From JBOFDP01 sp051647125 (GTDB lineage Bacteria > Bacteroidota > Bacteroidia > Chitinophagales > Chitinophagaceae), in NCBI GenBank assembly GCA_051647125.1, contig JBOFDP010000002.1, forward strand, positions 1 to 19,923: DNA of 19,923 nt, written 5' to 3'. The first letter of the stretch is position 1. Every line of letters begins with the position of its first letter. Positions 15,824 to 19,923 of this stretch are shown in pieces. Under the pieces are notes generated by a model that saw nothing but the letters and a program-made list of their open reading frames with translations, was not told the origin of the DNA and made no database searches. Both the position numbers and the translations under genes were made by a program.

Positions 15824-15994
15824 ATGAATGCGGCACAAAAAAGAAACAAAGGATTTGTTTGTCCCGTGAGAGGATATTCTAAAAAAAATACTAGACGATT
15901 TGGTTTATCAGGAATGTGCTTTCATTTAATTGATTACCATAGAGATTATCTAATAAAAAAATTGAATTTAAAAATCAAAGAAAGGAAGATATAG
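15824..15994 (+). CDS. Small basic protein, possible zinc-binding
   Basis: A 56-residue, strongly basic protein. I chose the ATG at 15824, because the in-frame ATG at 15767 lies inside the terminator hairpin. Cys13, Cys32, His34 and His39 (C-x18-C-x-H-x4-H in VCPVRGY and SGMCFHLIDYHRDYL) could bind one zinc ion, and the CFHLIDYHRD part is reminiscent of a C2H2 finger helix, but the first Cys pair is missing, so this is tentative. Its 3' end overlaps the 5' strand of the structured element at 15982-16050. Its AT-rich leader is nearly the same as that of the HNH gene downstream. The family is not recognised. Confidence 0.55.
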   Translation: MNAAQKRNKGFVCPVRGYSKKNTRRFGLSGMCFHLIDYHRDYLIKKLNLKIKERKI

Positions 15995-16050
15995 ATACCC
16001 AGGATTAACTATGTCCAGGATTGAGGTGCAAATCCTCATTTCCTTTTTTA
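15982..16050 (+). ncRNA. tRNA-arm-like or attenuator-like RNA structure between two cargo genes
   Basis: AAGGAAG (15982-15988) can pair over 7 positions with TTTCCTT (16039-16045, one G-U). Inside lies TGAGG / TGCAAAT / CCTCA (16022-16038), a 5-bp stem with a 7-base loop that resembles a tRNA T-arm except for G in place of the second T of the loop. ATAG (15991-15994) and CTAT (16009-16012) could make a D-like stem. There is no room for an anticodon arm, so it is not a normal tRNA. Alternatively, AGGATT occurs twice (16001-16006 and 16017-16022) and either copy can pair with AATCCT (16031-16036) ahead of a T6 run (16044-16049), as in an attenuator. Confidence 0.45.
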
Positions 16051-16078
16051 TAAAATAATTTAAAAGTGAATTAAAAGT

Positions 16079-16402
16079 ATGCCATGCGATTATAAAAGAG
16101 ATTATCCAAAGAATTGGTTTACAGAGATAAGACCTGCTGTATTGAAGAGAGCTAATCATTGTTGTGAATTTTGTGGTATCAAAAATTACACTCGCTACTG
16201 GAATGATAGAACGAAAAAATGGGTTACCGTAGTGCTTACGATTGCGCACCTTGACCATGATAAAGAAAACGATAAAGTATCTCTTGATAGATTGGCTGCA
16301 TTATGGCAATCCTGCCATTTGCAATACGATATAAACCATCATATTGCCAATAGAAAATATGGCAGAAATCACAAAGGAAAACATCAATTAAAGTTGTTTT
16401 AA
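16079..16402 (+). CDS. HNH endonuclease-like protein
   Basis: A 107-residue protein with an HNH (beta-beta-alpha metal) nuclease fold. CEFCG at residues ~33-37 gives one zinc knuckle. The catalytic region is VVLTIAHLDHDKENDKVSLD, with the family's A-H-x-D-H-D and later D-R-L, then LAALWQSCHLQYDINHH. In close relatives the second knuckle reads L-C-x-x-C-H; here the first Cys is Trp (LWQSCH), so one zinc ligand is lost and stability or activity may be reduced. Small HNH genes are common phage cargo, either as homing nucleases or as helpers of replication and packaging. It starts 29 bases after the structured RNA element. The next gene begins 2 bases after its stop. Confidence 0.78.
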   Translation: MPCDYKRDYPKNWFTEIRPAVLKRANHCCEFCGIKNYTRYWNDRTKKWVTVVLTIAHLDHDKENDKVSLDRLAALWQSCHLQYDINHHIANRKYGRNHKGKHQLKLF

Positions 16403-16403
16403 A

Positions 16404-16550
16404 ATGAAATATTTACTACTACTATTATTATTGAGTTCTTGCAAAATTGTCAATGTTTATATAGATGATTGTTCTTGCATAGTGCAAAAGAACATACAGA
16501 AAAACAAAATCAAAAACTATCTCCATTGCAAGAAGATGCAAGGAGAGTAG
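16404..16550 (+). CDS. Small lipoprotein, possible outer spanin
   Basis: A 48-residue gene. MKYLLLLLLLSSC is a short lipoprotein signal with Cys13 as lipidation site, followed by a small mature part rich in Cys and Lys (KIVNVYIDDCSCIVQKNIQK). It starts 2 bases after the HNH gene. Size and signal are compatible with an Rz1-like outer spanin, but no lysis genes are next to it, and the mature part is not proline-rich, so this is only one option. A small envelope protein that alters the lysogen is another. Confidence 0.55.
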   Translation: MKYLLLLLLLSSCKIVNVYIDDCSCIVQKNIQKNKIKNYLHCKKMQGE

Positions 16551-16587
16551 CTATCAAAACAAATGAATATTTTAAAAATAGAAAATT

Positions 16588-16896
16588 ATGAAACACATCA
16601 AGCTAAAAATTAGGCAAGATCTATTGAAAGAACTACTTGACAGTGCCTGCGAAGACTGCGAGTGTGAGGTACTTGTAAGGTTCATACTTACTAATATGCG
16701 AAAATCTTTGAATAATGTTTTCTTTATAAAGCAGGAATTTTTACAGATACAGCTTAAACCATTTGAGGCGTTGGCGCTGTGGAGATATATTCAATACAAG
16801 CAAGTAGATAATGCTTTTTTGGAAGCATTTGAAATGATAGAGTTTCTTTTGAAAAATGGAATCGTAAAACAAAAAGAAATGTTAACCACCCCTTAA
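16588..16896 (+). CDS. Phage accessory protein of unknown function
   Basis: A 102-residue, mainly helical soluble protein. The N-terminal half contains an acidic Cys cluster, SACEDCECEV, and the second half ends in FLEAFEMIEFLLKNGIVKQK. I do not recognise the family. The last residues (MLTTP) and the stop codon are supplied by a palindromic repeat starting near 16886, so the original gene end has probably been replaced. It lies 37 bases after the small lipoprotein gene in the same direction. Confidence 0.6.
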   Translation: MKHIKLKIRQDLLKELLDSACEDCECEVLVRFILTNMRKSLNNVFFIKQEFLQIQLKPFEALALWRYIQYKQVDNAFLEAFEMIEFLLKNGIVKQKEMLTTP

Positions 16897-16923
16897 TCCC
16901 CTCCTTGAAAATGAGGGGAGATA
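16886..16923. repeat. Palindromic repeat, family B variant, at the end of the gene ending at 16896
   Basis: CCACCCCTTAATCCCCTCCT continues TGAAAATGAGGGGAGATA. CCCCTC (16908-16913) can pair with GAGGGG (16913-16919 region) around a short A-rich loop. It supplies the stop codon of the upstream gene and fills the gap to the next one. Confidence 0.6.
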
Positions 16924-16938
16924 AAAAAAATAAAATGC

Positions 16939-17217
16939 ATGACCAGAAAAGAATTTTTGAACATTGGATTTTGGATAACCGATTTTATCAGATTTAAAAG
17001 AGGTCATTCCACAGAATACAACGAGAGTGTCCATCTTTTTAGCAAAAGAACGGGAAAACAACTTAATATTTTTTGGGACAATTATGAAACTATTACGGTT
17101 GCAATCTACGATACCAAAGAGCCTAAAGAGTTTAAAAAAAATACCCTTATAATAGAGGGTATGAAAAACATTACGGAAAAACAAATAGAAGAATTGTACG
17201 AAAAATATTTACATTGA
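16939..17217 (+). CDS. Phage accessory protein of unknown function
   Basis: A 92-residue protein, soluble, with alternating strand and helix pattern: FLNIGFWITDFIRFKRGH, TGKQLNIFWDNYETITVAIY and a C-terminal helix ITEKQIEELYEKYLH. No family recognised. The frame follows the family B repeat, which lies just upstream of its start, and its stop overlaps the region 3 bases before the ATG of the next gene at 17220, so these two are probably cotranscribed. Confidence 0.6.
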   Translation: MTRKEFLNIGFWITDFIRFKRGHSTEYNESVHLFSKRTGKQLNIFWDNYETITVAIYDTKEPKEFKKNTLIIEGMKNITEKQIEELYEKYLH

Positions 17218-17219
17218 TT

Positions 17220-17648
17220 ATGCGTAAATTTTTAATCACAAATCCGCAGGTATACGAAGGCGAAATACAGGTAATCTATGACGAAAAGGACGGGCTATGT
17301 ATGATAGATTTTAGAGATACCAATAGGAGTGTGAAAGGTAGGTACCATACCATGCAAAATATACCGATGACCTTTGAAGAGCTCACCAAATACCCGTGGG
17401 GAATAGGCAATACCGCCAGCTGTACCGAAGTTACGATAGAAGTACCTTTTGAGGAATTTTGGGAAAAGTACGACCAAAAGAAAAACAAGAATAGATGTAT
17501 CAAACTATGGGCAACCTTGGGCGTAAAGGATAGAATACTGGCGCTGCGTTATTTGCCGAAATATTTCAAATATACAAGAGTGAATAATATTAGCAAAAAA
17601 GACCCCGATACTTATTTGCGGAATAAAAATTGGGAAGACGAATTATGA
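17220..17648 (+). CDS. Phage protein with a replisome-organizer-like C-terminal module
   Basis: A 142-residue protein. The N-terminal ~75 residues are a small beta-rich domain (KFLITNPQVYEGEIQVIYDE) that I do not recognise. The C-terminal part FEEFWEKYDQKKNKNRCIKL, then WATLGVKDRILALRYLPKYF, then DPDTYLRNKNWEDEL fits the F-W-x-x-Y-x-k-k-x-x-k-x-x-a-x-x-x-W-x-x-L ... P-x-t-Y-L-x-x-x-x-W-E-D-e module found at the end of many phage replication proteins. This suggests a link with replication. I prefer the ATG at 17220 over the TTG at 17214. It follows the previous gene by 2 bases. Confidence 0.65.
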   Translation: MRKFLITNPQVYEGEIQVIYDEKDGLCMIDFRDTNRSVKGRYHTMQNIPMTFEELTKYPWGIGNTASCTEVTIEVPFEEFWEKYDQKKNKNRCIKLWATLGVKDRILALRYLPKYFKYTRVNNISKKDPDTYLRNKNWEDEL

Positions 17649-17672
17649 ATAAAAGGAAAATAAAAAAATATT

Positions 17673-17897
17673 ATGTATAAAAATTTTATCACACTATTAA
17701 CGATTAGTGCCCTACTACTTTTTTTTATGGCAATGAGCTGGTGCTTTTTGCAGGAAAATAGGGCATTGAAAAATGAAATTATAGAATTATATCAAAAAAG
17801 AAAAAACGATCTGCTAATGTTTAAACAAACTCAAAATCTATATGATACTTTGCTTTACAAAAAAGATAGCCTAATACACAAATTAATTAATGAATGA
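17673..17897 (+). CDS. Small membrane-anchored coiled-coil protein
   Basis: A 74-residue protein with one N-terminal membrane helix (FITLLTISALLLFFMAMSWC, residues ~5-25) and a following charged coiled coil (ENRALKNEIIELYQKRKNDL onward, to the end). This layout recalls inner spanins, and a small lipoprotein is encoded about 1.1 kb upstream, but the two are not adjacent, and no holin or lysin is near, so the assignment is weak. Its TGA stop overlaps an ATG at 17894. Confidence 0.6.
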   Translation: MYKNFITLLTISALLLFFMAMSWCFLQENRALKNEIIELYQKRKNDLLMFKQTQNLYDTLLYKKDSLIHKLINE

Positions 17898-18025
17898 AAA
17901 TAACAATACCCGTACAAATTATTTTAATCAACACCCTATATCTATGGGGTGTTTTTCTATGTGCCTATCCTTTGTTCAAATGGGATTTTGGTAAAAAAAA
18001 TCGTATTTTTGCAACTATAATATAG
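17894..18025 (+). CDS. Possible 43-residue membrane peptide overlapping a terminator
   Basis: An ATG overlaps the stop of the upstream gene (ATGA), and the frame runs 43 codons with one hydrophobic segment (VQIILINTLYLWGVFLCAYP). The coupled start favours translation. Against it, the frame passes through a good terminator hairpin (17930-17956), and its end runs into the -7 box of the next gene. It may be a chance frame. Confidence 0.3.
   Translation: MKITIPVQIILINTLYLWGVFLCAYPLFKWDFGKKNRIFATII
17930..17956 (+). terminator. Rho-independent terminator of the accessory block
   Basis: AACACCC (17930-17936) pairs with GGGTGTT (17947-17953) around a 10-base loop, and the T run 17952-17956 follows. 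It separates the accessory genes from the dinD-like gene, which appears to have its own promoter. A possible short ORF crosses it. Confidence 0.7.
18004..18011 (+). promoter_or_regulatory. Bacteroidota-type -7 box ahead of the dinD-like gene
   Basis: TATTTTTG fits TAnnTTTG exactly. Transcription would begin near 18017, about 8-20 bases before the candidate starts at 18026, 18032 and 18038. I see TTTG at 17971 and 17987, but neither has the usual 19-21 base distance, so only the -7 part is supported. Confidence 0.45.
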
Positions 18026-18565
18026 ATGTATATGTCAATGGAAATTACATTATTTGAAGATATAAAAAAACAAAATGGAAAACCTTTTTGGTATTCCAAT
18101 GATCTTATGGATTTTTTGGGAATTACTGAAAATAATGAATTTAACAAACTTGTAACTAAAGCCAGCAAAGTACTTTTATCGCTAAATATTGATTTGTATG
18201 AGGAAATAAGAAAAGAGGTAGCTAAATATAAATTAAGTCGTTTTGCATGCTATGTAATTGTTATGGAAGCAGATGCTTCTAACAATATTAAAGTAGCTCA
18301 GGCAAAAGCCTATTTTGCTCGTATGACAGAATTGTTTGAGCAACAATTAGCATCACAACAGGAAAATATAGAAAGAATAGACCGTAGAGAAGATATTAAA
18401 CAAGGCAATACAGATTTATTCAAGGTAGTAGAAAAAGCAGGTATAGAAGATTATGCAAAATTTAATAATGCAGGATATATTGGTATGTATAATATGCTTA
18501 ATAGAGAATTAGCAGCATCGAGAAAATATCAAAAGAAAAACTTATTGATTGTATGGGAAGCGTAG
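18026..18565 (+). CDS. DinD/BRO-family protein, N-terminal part (frameshifted)
   Basis: A 179-residue frame with the first two thirds of a DinD (DNA damage-inducible protein D) family protein: ITLFEDIKKQNGKPFWYSND (Bro-N-like start), YKLSRFACYVIVMEAD then KVAQAKAYFARMTE (family Y-k-L-S-R-y-A-C-Y-l-i ... a-Q-x-Y-F-a), and DLFKVVEKAGIEDYAKFNNA with GYIGMYNMLNRE. After KYQKKN at the A5 run 18536-18540 it ends in the unrelated LLIVWEA. The correct continuation is in the -1 frame; adding one A gives KKKLIDCMGSVELAANLFR. E. coli DinD binds single-strand DNA with RecA and inhibits strand exchange; phage forms may act in SOS control or as antirepressors. ATGs at 18032 and 18038 are alternative starts. 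Confidence 0.82.
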   Translation: MYMSMEITLFEDIKKQNGKPFWYSNDLMDFLGITENNEFNKLVTKASKVLLSLNIDLYEEIRKEVAKYKLSRFACYVIVMEADASNNIKVAQAKAYFARMTELFEQQLASQQENIERIDRREDIKQGNTDLFKVVEKAGIEDYAKFNNAGYIGMYNMLNRELAASRKYQKKNLLIVWEA

Positions 18566-18885
18566 AATTGGCAGCTAATCTTTTTAGAATTGCATTAACT
18601 AAAAATAAAATAGTTGAGAATAATGTTCATGGTCAAAAAGCTTTAGAAAAAACACACAAGGGAGTCGGTTCTGCAGTAAGGAAAATGGTCAAAGAGCAGA
18701 CGGGTAAATACCCCGAGCAGTTACCTGTTCTTAAGGAATTGCCTAAAATCAAAACAGAAGTAAAAAAACTAAAAAAAGTAGTTGTTTTTTTGGCGAATTT
18801 TGCATATATTAACATGCAAGGTTTACTATGGCAAGAAATTTCAATAAAACGGCTTATCACCAGCATATCATGCATTTGTATTTAG
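18553..18885 (+). CDS. DinD/BRO-family protein, C-terminal part in the -1 frame
   Basis: This frame supplies the conserved end of the DinD family: MGSVELAANLFRIALTKNKI (family G-S-t-E-L-A-A-N-L-F-R-x-t-q-t), then KALEKTHKGVGSAVRKMVKE and GKYPEQLPVLKELPKIKTEV. It belongs with 18026-18565. After KKLKK the frame runs on into a Phe/Ile-rich stretch that is not DinD-like and overlaps the next gene; removing one A from the A7 run 18771-18777 would bring a TAG in frame right after KLKK, so a second run-length change may have extended it. The ATG at 18553 lies inside the conserved motif and is unlikely to be a genuine start. Confidence 0.75.
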   Translation: MGSVELAANLFRIALTKNKIVENNVHGQKALEKTHKGVGSAVRKMVKEQTGKYPEQLPVLKELPKIKTEVKKLKKVVVFLANFAYINMQGLLWQEISIKRLITSISCICI

Positions 18886-19037
18886 ACTGGAAACATACGC
18901 AGTATGACATACCTGATACAAGGTTTGTATCTCACTATTTGAGACAAACACACAGCATATACATAGACATACGAACCTTCAAAAGGATAAAGCAGAAGTA
19001 CCTCACCCCACCCTCTCCACTTGTGGAGAGGGAATAA
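18828..19037 (+). CDS. Small phage protein of unknown function
   Basis: A 69-residue basic protein rich in His, Tyr and Arg: HHLYLD-like segment HQHIMHLYLDWKHTQYDIPD, then RFVSHYLRQTHSIYIDIRTF and KRIKQKY. The helix, turn, helix rhythm around RFVSHYLRQTHSIYIDIRTF could be a DNA-binding domain, but I recognise no family. The last nine residues (TPPSPLVERE) and the stop are supplied by a family B palindromic repeat. It overlaps the out-of-frame end of the DinD fragment by 58 bases, which fits the idea that the DinD gene really stops near 18780. Confidence 0.55.
   Translation: MARNFNKTAYHQHIMHLYLDWKHTQYDIPDTRFVSHYLRQTHSIYIDIRTFKRIKQKYLTPPSPLVERE
19001..19034. repeat. Palindromic repeat, family B, 3' end of the gene ending at 19037
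   Basis: CCTCACCCCACCCTCTCCAC continues TTGTGGAGAGGGAA. CCCTCTCCAC (19011-19020) pairs perfectly with GTGGAGAGGG (19023-19032) around a 2-base loop. It is the cleanest hairpin of the family and sits between convergent genes, where it could also end transcription. Confidence 0.8.
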
Positions 19038-19046
19038 CCACCCATA

Positions 19047-19081
19047 ACAAGATTGCTTGTTGTAGCCTGCAATGAGAAAGC
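19047..19081. repeat. Degenerate palindromic repeat, family A, between convergent genes
   Basis: AACAAGATTGCTTGTT (19047-19062) is a small hairpin, and GATTGC...TGCAATGAG (19051-19075) follows the family A pattern with changes. It lies 13 bases after a family B copy, so both families occur side by side here. Confidence 0.5.
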
Positions 19082-19085
19082 AGTT

Positions 19086-19283
19086 TTATTTTTTGAGTAT
19101 TTTATTTATCTCTTCTTCAATATATTTTTTAGCTACTCGCTCAATGTGAGGTTTTAGGTCGTCGTGCCAGCCTATAAATTGTCGTTGAGGGATGGTAATA
19201 TAAGAATCTACCTTTTTAAGAGCCATAGCTTTATAGAAGGGGTCTTTTGTTTCTTTAAATTTATACCAAAAGAAACCTTTCAT
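19086..19283 (-). CDS. Mu gpG-like virion morphogenesis protein, C-terminal part (frameshifted)
   Basis: A 65-residue frame with the end of the gpG-like (phage virion morphogenesis / tail completion) family: MKGFFWYKFKETKDPFYKAM, then ALKKVDSYITIPQRQFIGWH, matching the family's I-t-I-P-x-R-x-F-i-G motif, then a helix VAKKYIEEEINKILKK. In relatives this follows directly on GGKIxVTEK, which here ends the previous frame. One additional A in the A5 run just before the ATG (CAAAAATG, 19282-19286) would join QVTQK to MKGFFW. The ATG at 19283 overlaps the preceding stop (ATGA), so coupled translation of two pieces is the alternative. Confidence 0.75.
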   Translation of the reverse strand: MKGFFWYKFKETKDPFYKAMALKKVDSYITIPQRQFIGWHDDLKPHIERVAKKYIEEEINKILKK

Positions 19284-19513
19284 TTTTGCGTAACCTGTAT
19301 TTTACCTCCGTTGCTGTGTATATTGGCGTAAGGCACCGATGAGGTGTAGGTAATCGTATTACCATTGATTTGAGATTGTATACTTTTTCTTAAAGTACCA
19401 CCTACGGCTTTTGATTTTTGCCATTTTGTAGAAAAAAAACCTTTCTTTTCAAAGTTGCGGTCAAACTCCTCATCCAGCTCGGTTTTCATTTTTTTTACGA
19501 GTTTATCTAACAT
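19280..19513 (-). CDS. Mu gpG-like virion morphogenesis protein, N-terminal part
   Basis: A 77-residue frame: a helical start MLDKLVKKMKTELDEEFDRN, then FFSTKWQKSKAVGGTLRKSI, which fits the family's F-x-x-e-x-x-x-W-x-x-x-k ... g-x-x-L-r-x-S-I pattern, and ITYTSSVPYANIHSNGGKIQ, matching v-x-s-x-x-x-Y-A-x-i-H-n-e-G-g-x-I. In Mu, gpG takes part in tail completion and virion assembly. The frame stops at a TGA immediately after VTQK. It overlaps the end of the upstream tail gene by 11 bases, so both are in one leftward operon. Confidence 0.78.
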   Translation of the reverse strand: MLDKLVKKMKTELDEEFDRNFEKKGFFSTKWQKSKAVGGTLRKSIQSQINGNTITYTSSVPYANIHSNGGKIQVTQK

Positions 19514-19923
19514 TTAAAACGGGTTTAAGGTGTACTTGTGGTAGGTTGCATTCTATGATTTCTTGCACAGCAAATTGGTAGCTTAACTCGTAGATTTTTA
19601 GCCCTACTTCATTTCGTAGGCTACGGGTATAGGTGCGTGATAGCTGCGAGGTGTATTCGGTGGGCATAAAGCCTTGCAAGGAGTGATGTACTTCGTGCAA
19701 TAGGGTGTGTATTTTGTAGGCATTATCCTGTTGCGATTTAGGAGCATTCATAGAAGAATTGGTAAGCCTAAGGTCGGCGATGAGCAGGGTAAGCGTAGCG
19801 GTACCTTGCTGGTGAGGGTGAGCTACATTTTGCCACTCTACAGCTTTGATGTCTATAAGAGCACAAGGGAATTTTACGGGAGGCATATCGCCGTATTCGG
19901 TAGAAAGTTGCCCCCAGTTTTCG
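19503..19923 (-). CDS. Tail-terminator-like phage protein (5' end outside window)
   Basis: The frame is open to the window edge: residues ENWGQLSTEYGD precede the internal ATG at 19886, so the gene starts beyond 19923. At least 139 residues are visible. FPCALIDIKAVEWQNVAHPH then QQGTATLTLLIADLR resembles the strand pair P-a-v-x-i-e-f-x-x-x-x-w-x-x-x-g-x-x-x-Q-x-g-x-x-x-v-x-l-x-v seen in Bacteroidota phage tail-terminator or gp37-type proteins; NAYKIHTLLHEVHHSLQGF is a helix, and SLRNEVGLKIYELSYQFAVQ a closing strand. Its end overlaps the gpG-like start by 11 bases. The general class (head-tail or tail completion) is likely; the exact family is uncertain. It is transcribed toward the early genes. 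Confidence 0.6.
   Translation of the reverse strand, partial: ENWGQLSTEYGDMPPVKFPCALIDIKAVEWQNVAHPHQQGTATLTLLIADLRLTNSSMNAPKSQQDNAYKIHTLLHEVHHSLQGFMPTEYTSQLSRTYTRSLRNEVGLKIYELSYQFAVQEIIECNLPQVHLKPVLNVR

Larger units (their letters stand above)
7702..19923 (+). mobile_element. Mu-like transposable prophage, left ~12.2 kb (right end outside window)
   Basis: The block contains the hallmark early set of Mu-type transposable phages in order: repressor at the left end, small HTH protein, DDE transposase, MuB-type ATPase, Gp16/GemA-like protein and Gam. A gpG-like and a tail-terminator-like gene follow at the right edge. The left boundary is inferred from the abrupt end of purN homology; TG dinucleotides at 7695 and 7702 are both compatible with the TG terminus of Mu-family elements, and I favour 7702. 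The flanking 5 bases (7697-7701) would be one copy of the target duplication. The right end and second purN half are not in view. Three genes are frameshifted, so the element may be decaying. Confidence 0.85.

Noticed and set aside
15982..16050. A normal tRNA gene
   Set aside because: There is no anticodon arm and the total length is about 64 bases; only the closing stem and T-arm resemble a tRNA.
17971..18011. Complete TTTG / TAnnTTTG promoter before the dinD-like gene
   Set aside because: The TTTG copies are 29 and 13 bases from the -7 box instead of about 19-21, so only the -7 box is kept.
1..19923. CRISPR array, rRNA genes, retron or diversity-generating element
   Set aside because: No regularly spaced repeats, no rRNA sequence, and no reverse transcriptase motif was seen in any frame.

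Overview
The window is AT-rich bacterial DNA from a member of the Bacteroidota, most likely Bacteroidales or a relative. The evidence is a coaX / outer-membrane barrel / lptC gene string, a DUF5723-type barrel paired with a lipoprotein, start codons without Shine-Dalgarno sequences, and scattered TAnnTTTG-like -7 boxes. Everything here is read from sequence alone; no search was run.

Host segment (1-7701). A hemL 3' end enters from the left. It is followed by a tightly packed rightward series: a large lipoprotein, a DUF5723-like barrel, an MBL/beta-CASP nuclease, coaX, an outer-membrane barrel and lptC, with several 4-8 base overlaps. A leftward purN 3' half (7445-7701) follows and stops abruptly.

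Prophage segment (about 7702 to the window end). A Mu-like transposable prophage appears to sit inside purN. From its left end it carries: a gene-poor stretch that probably holds the transposase-binding end; a leftward switch block (Bro-N antirepressor with a disturbed 3' end, and a coiled-coil repressor without a peptidase domain); a 98-base divergent control region with phased repeats; and a rightward early operon. That operon runs HTH protein, small protein, MuA-type DDE transposase (D351, D421, E456), MuB-type ATPase split by a frameshift, an unknown protein, Gp16/GemA-like protein, RecA-like ATPase, small membrane protein, unknown protein and Gam.

Accessory block (about 15757-18025). A terminator closes the Gam unit. 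Small cargo genes follow: a possible zinc-binding protein, an odd structured RNA element, an HNH protein, a small lipoprotein, several unknowns, a replication-type C-terminal module and a membrane/coiled-coil protein. After a second terminator come a frameshifted DinD-family protein and a small unknown. On the opposite strand at the right edge, a Mu gpG-like gene (split) and a tail-terminator-like gene are the first structural genes. They run leftward and converge on the early region.

The main oddities are: (1) seven short palindromic repeats of two families, found only in the prophage part, several read in frame as inserted peptides or as protein tails; (2) three prophage genes each broken by one missing A in an A run, while host genes with longer A runs stay open; (3) a tRNA-arm-like or attenuator-like RNA between two cargo genes with matching hairpin/T-run/leader architecture; (4) disruption of purN.
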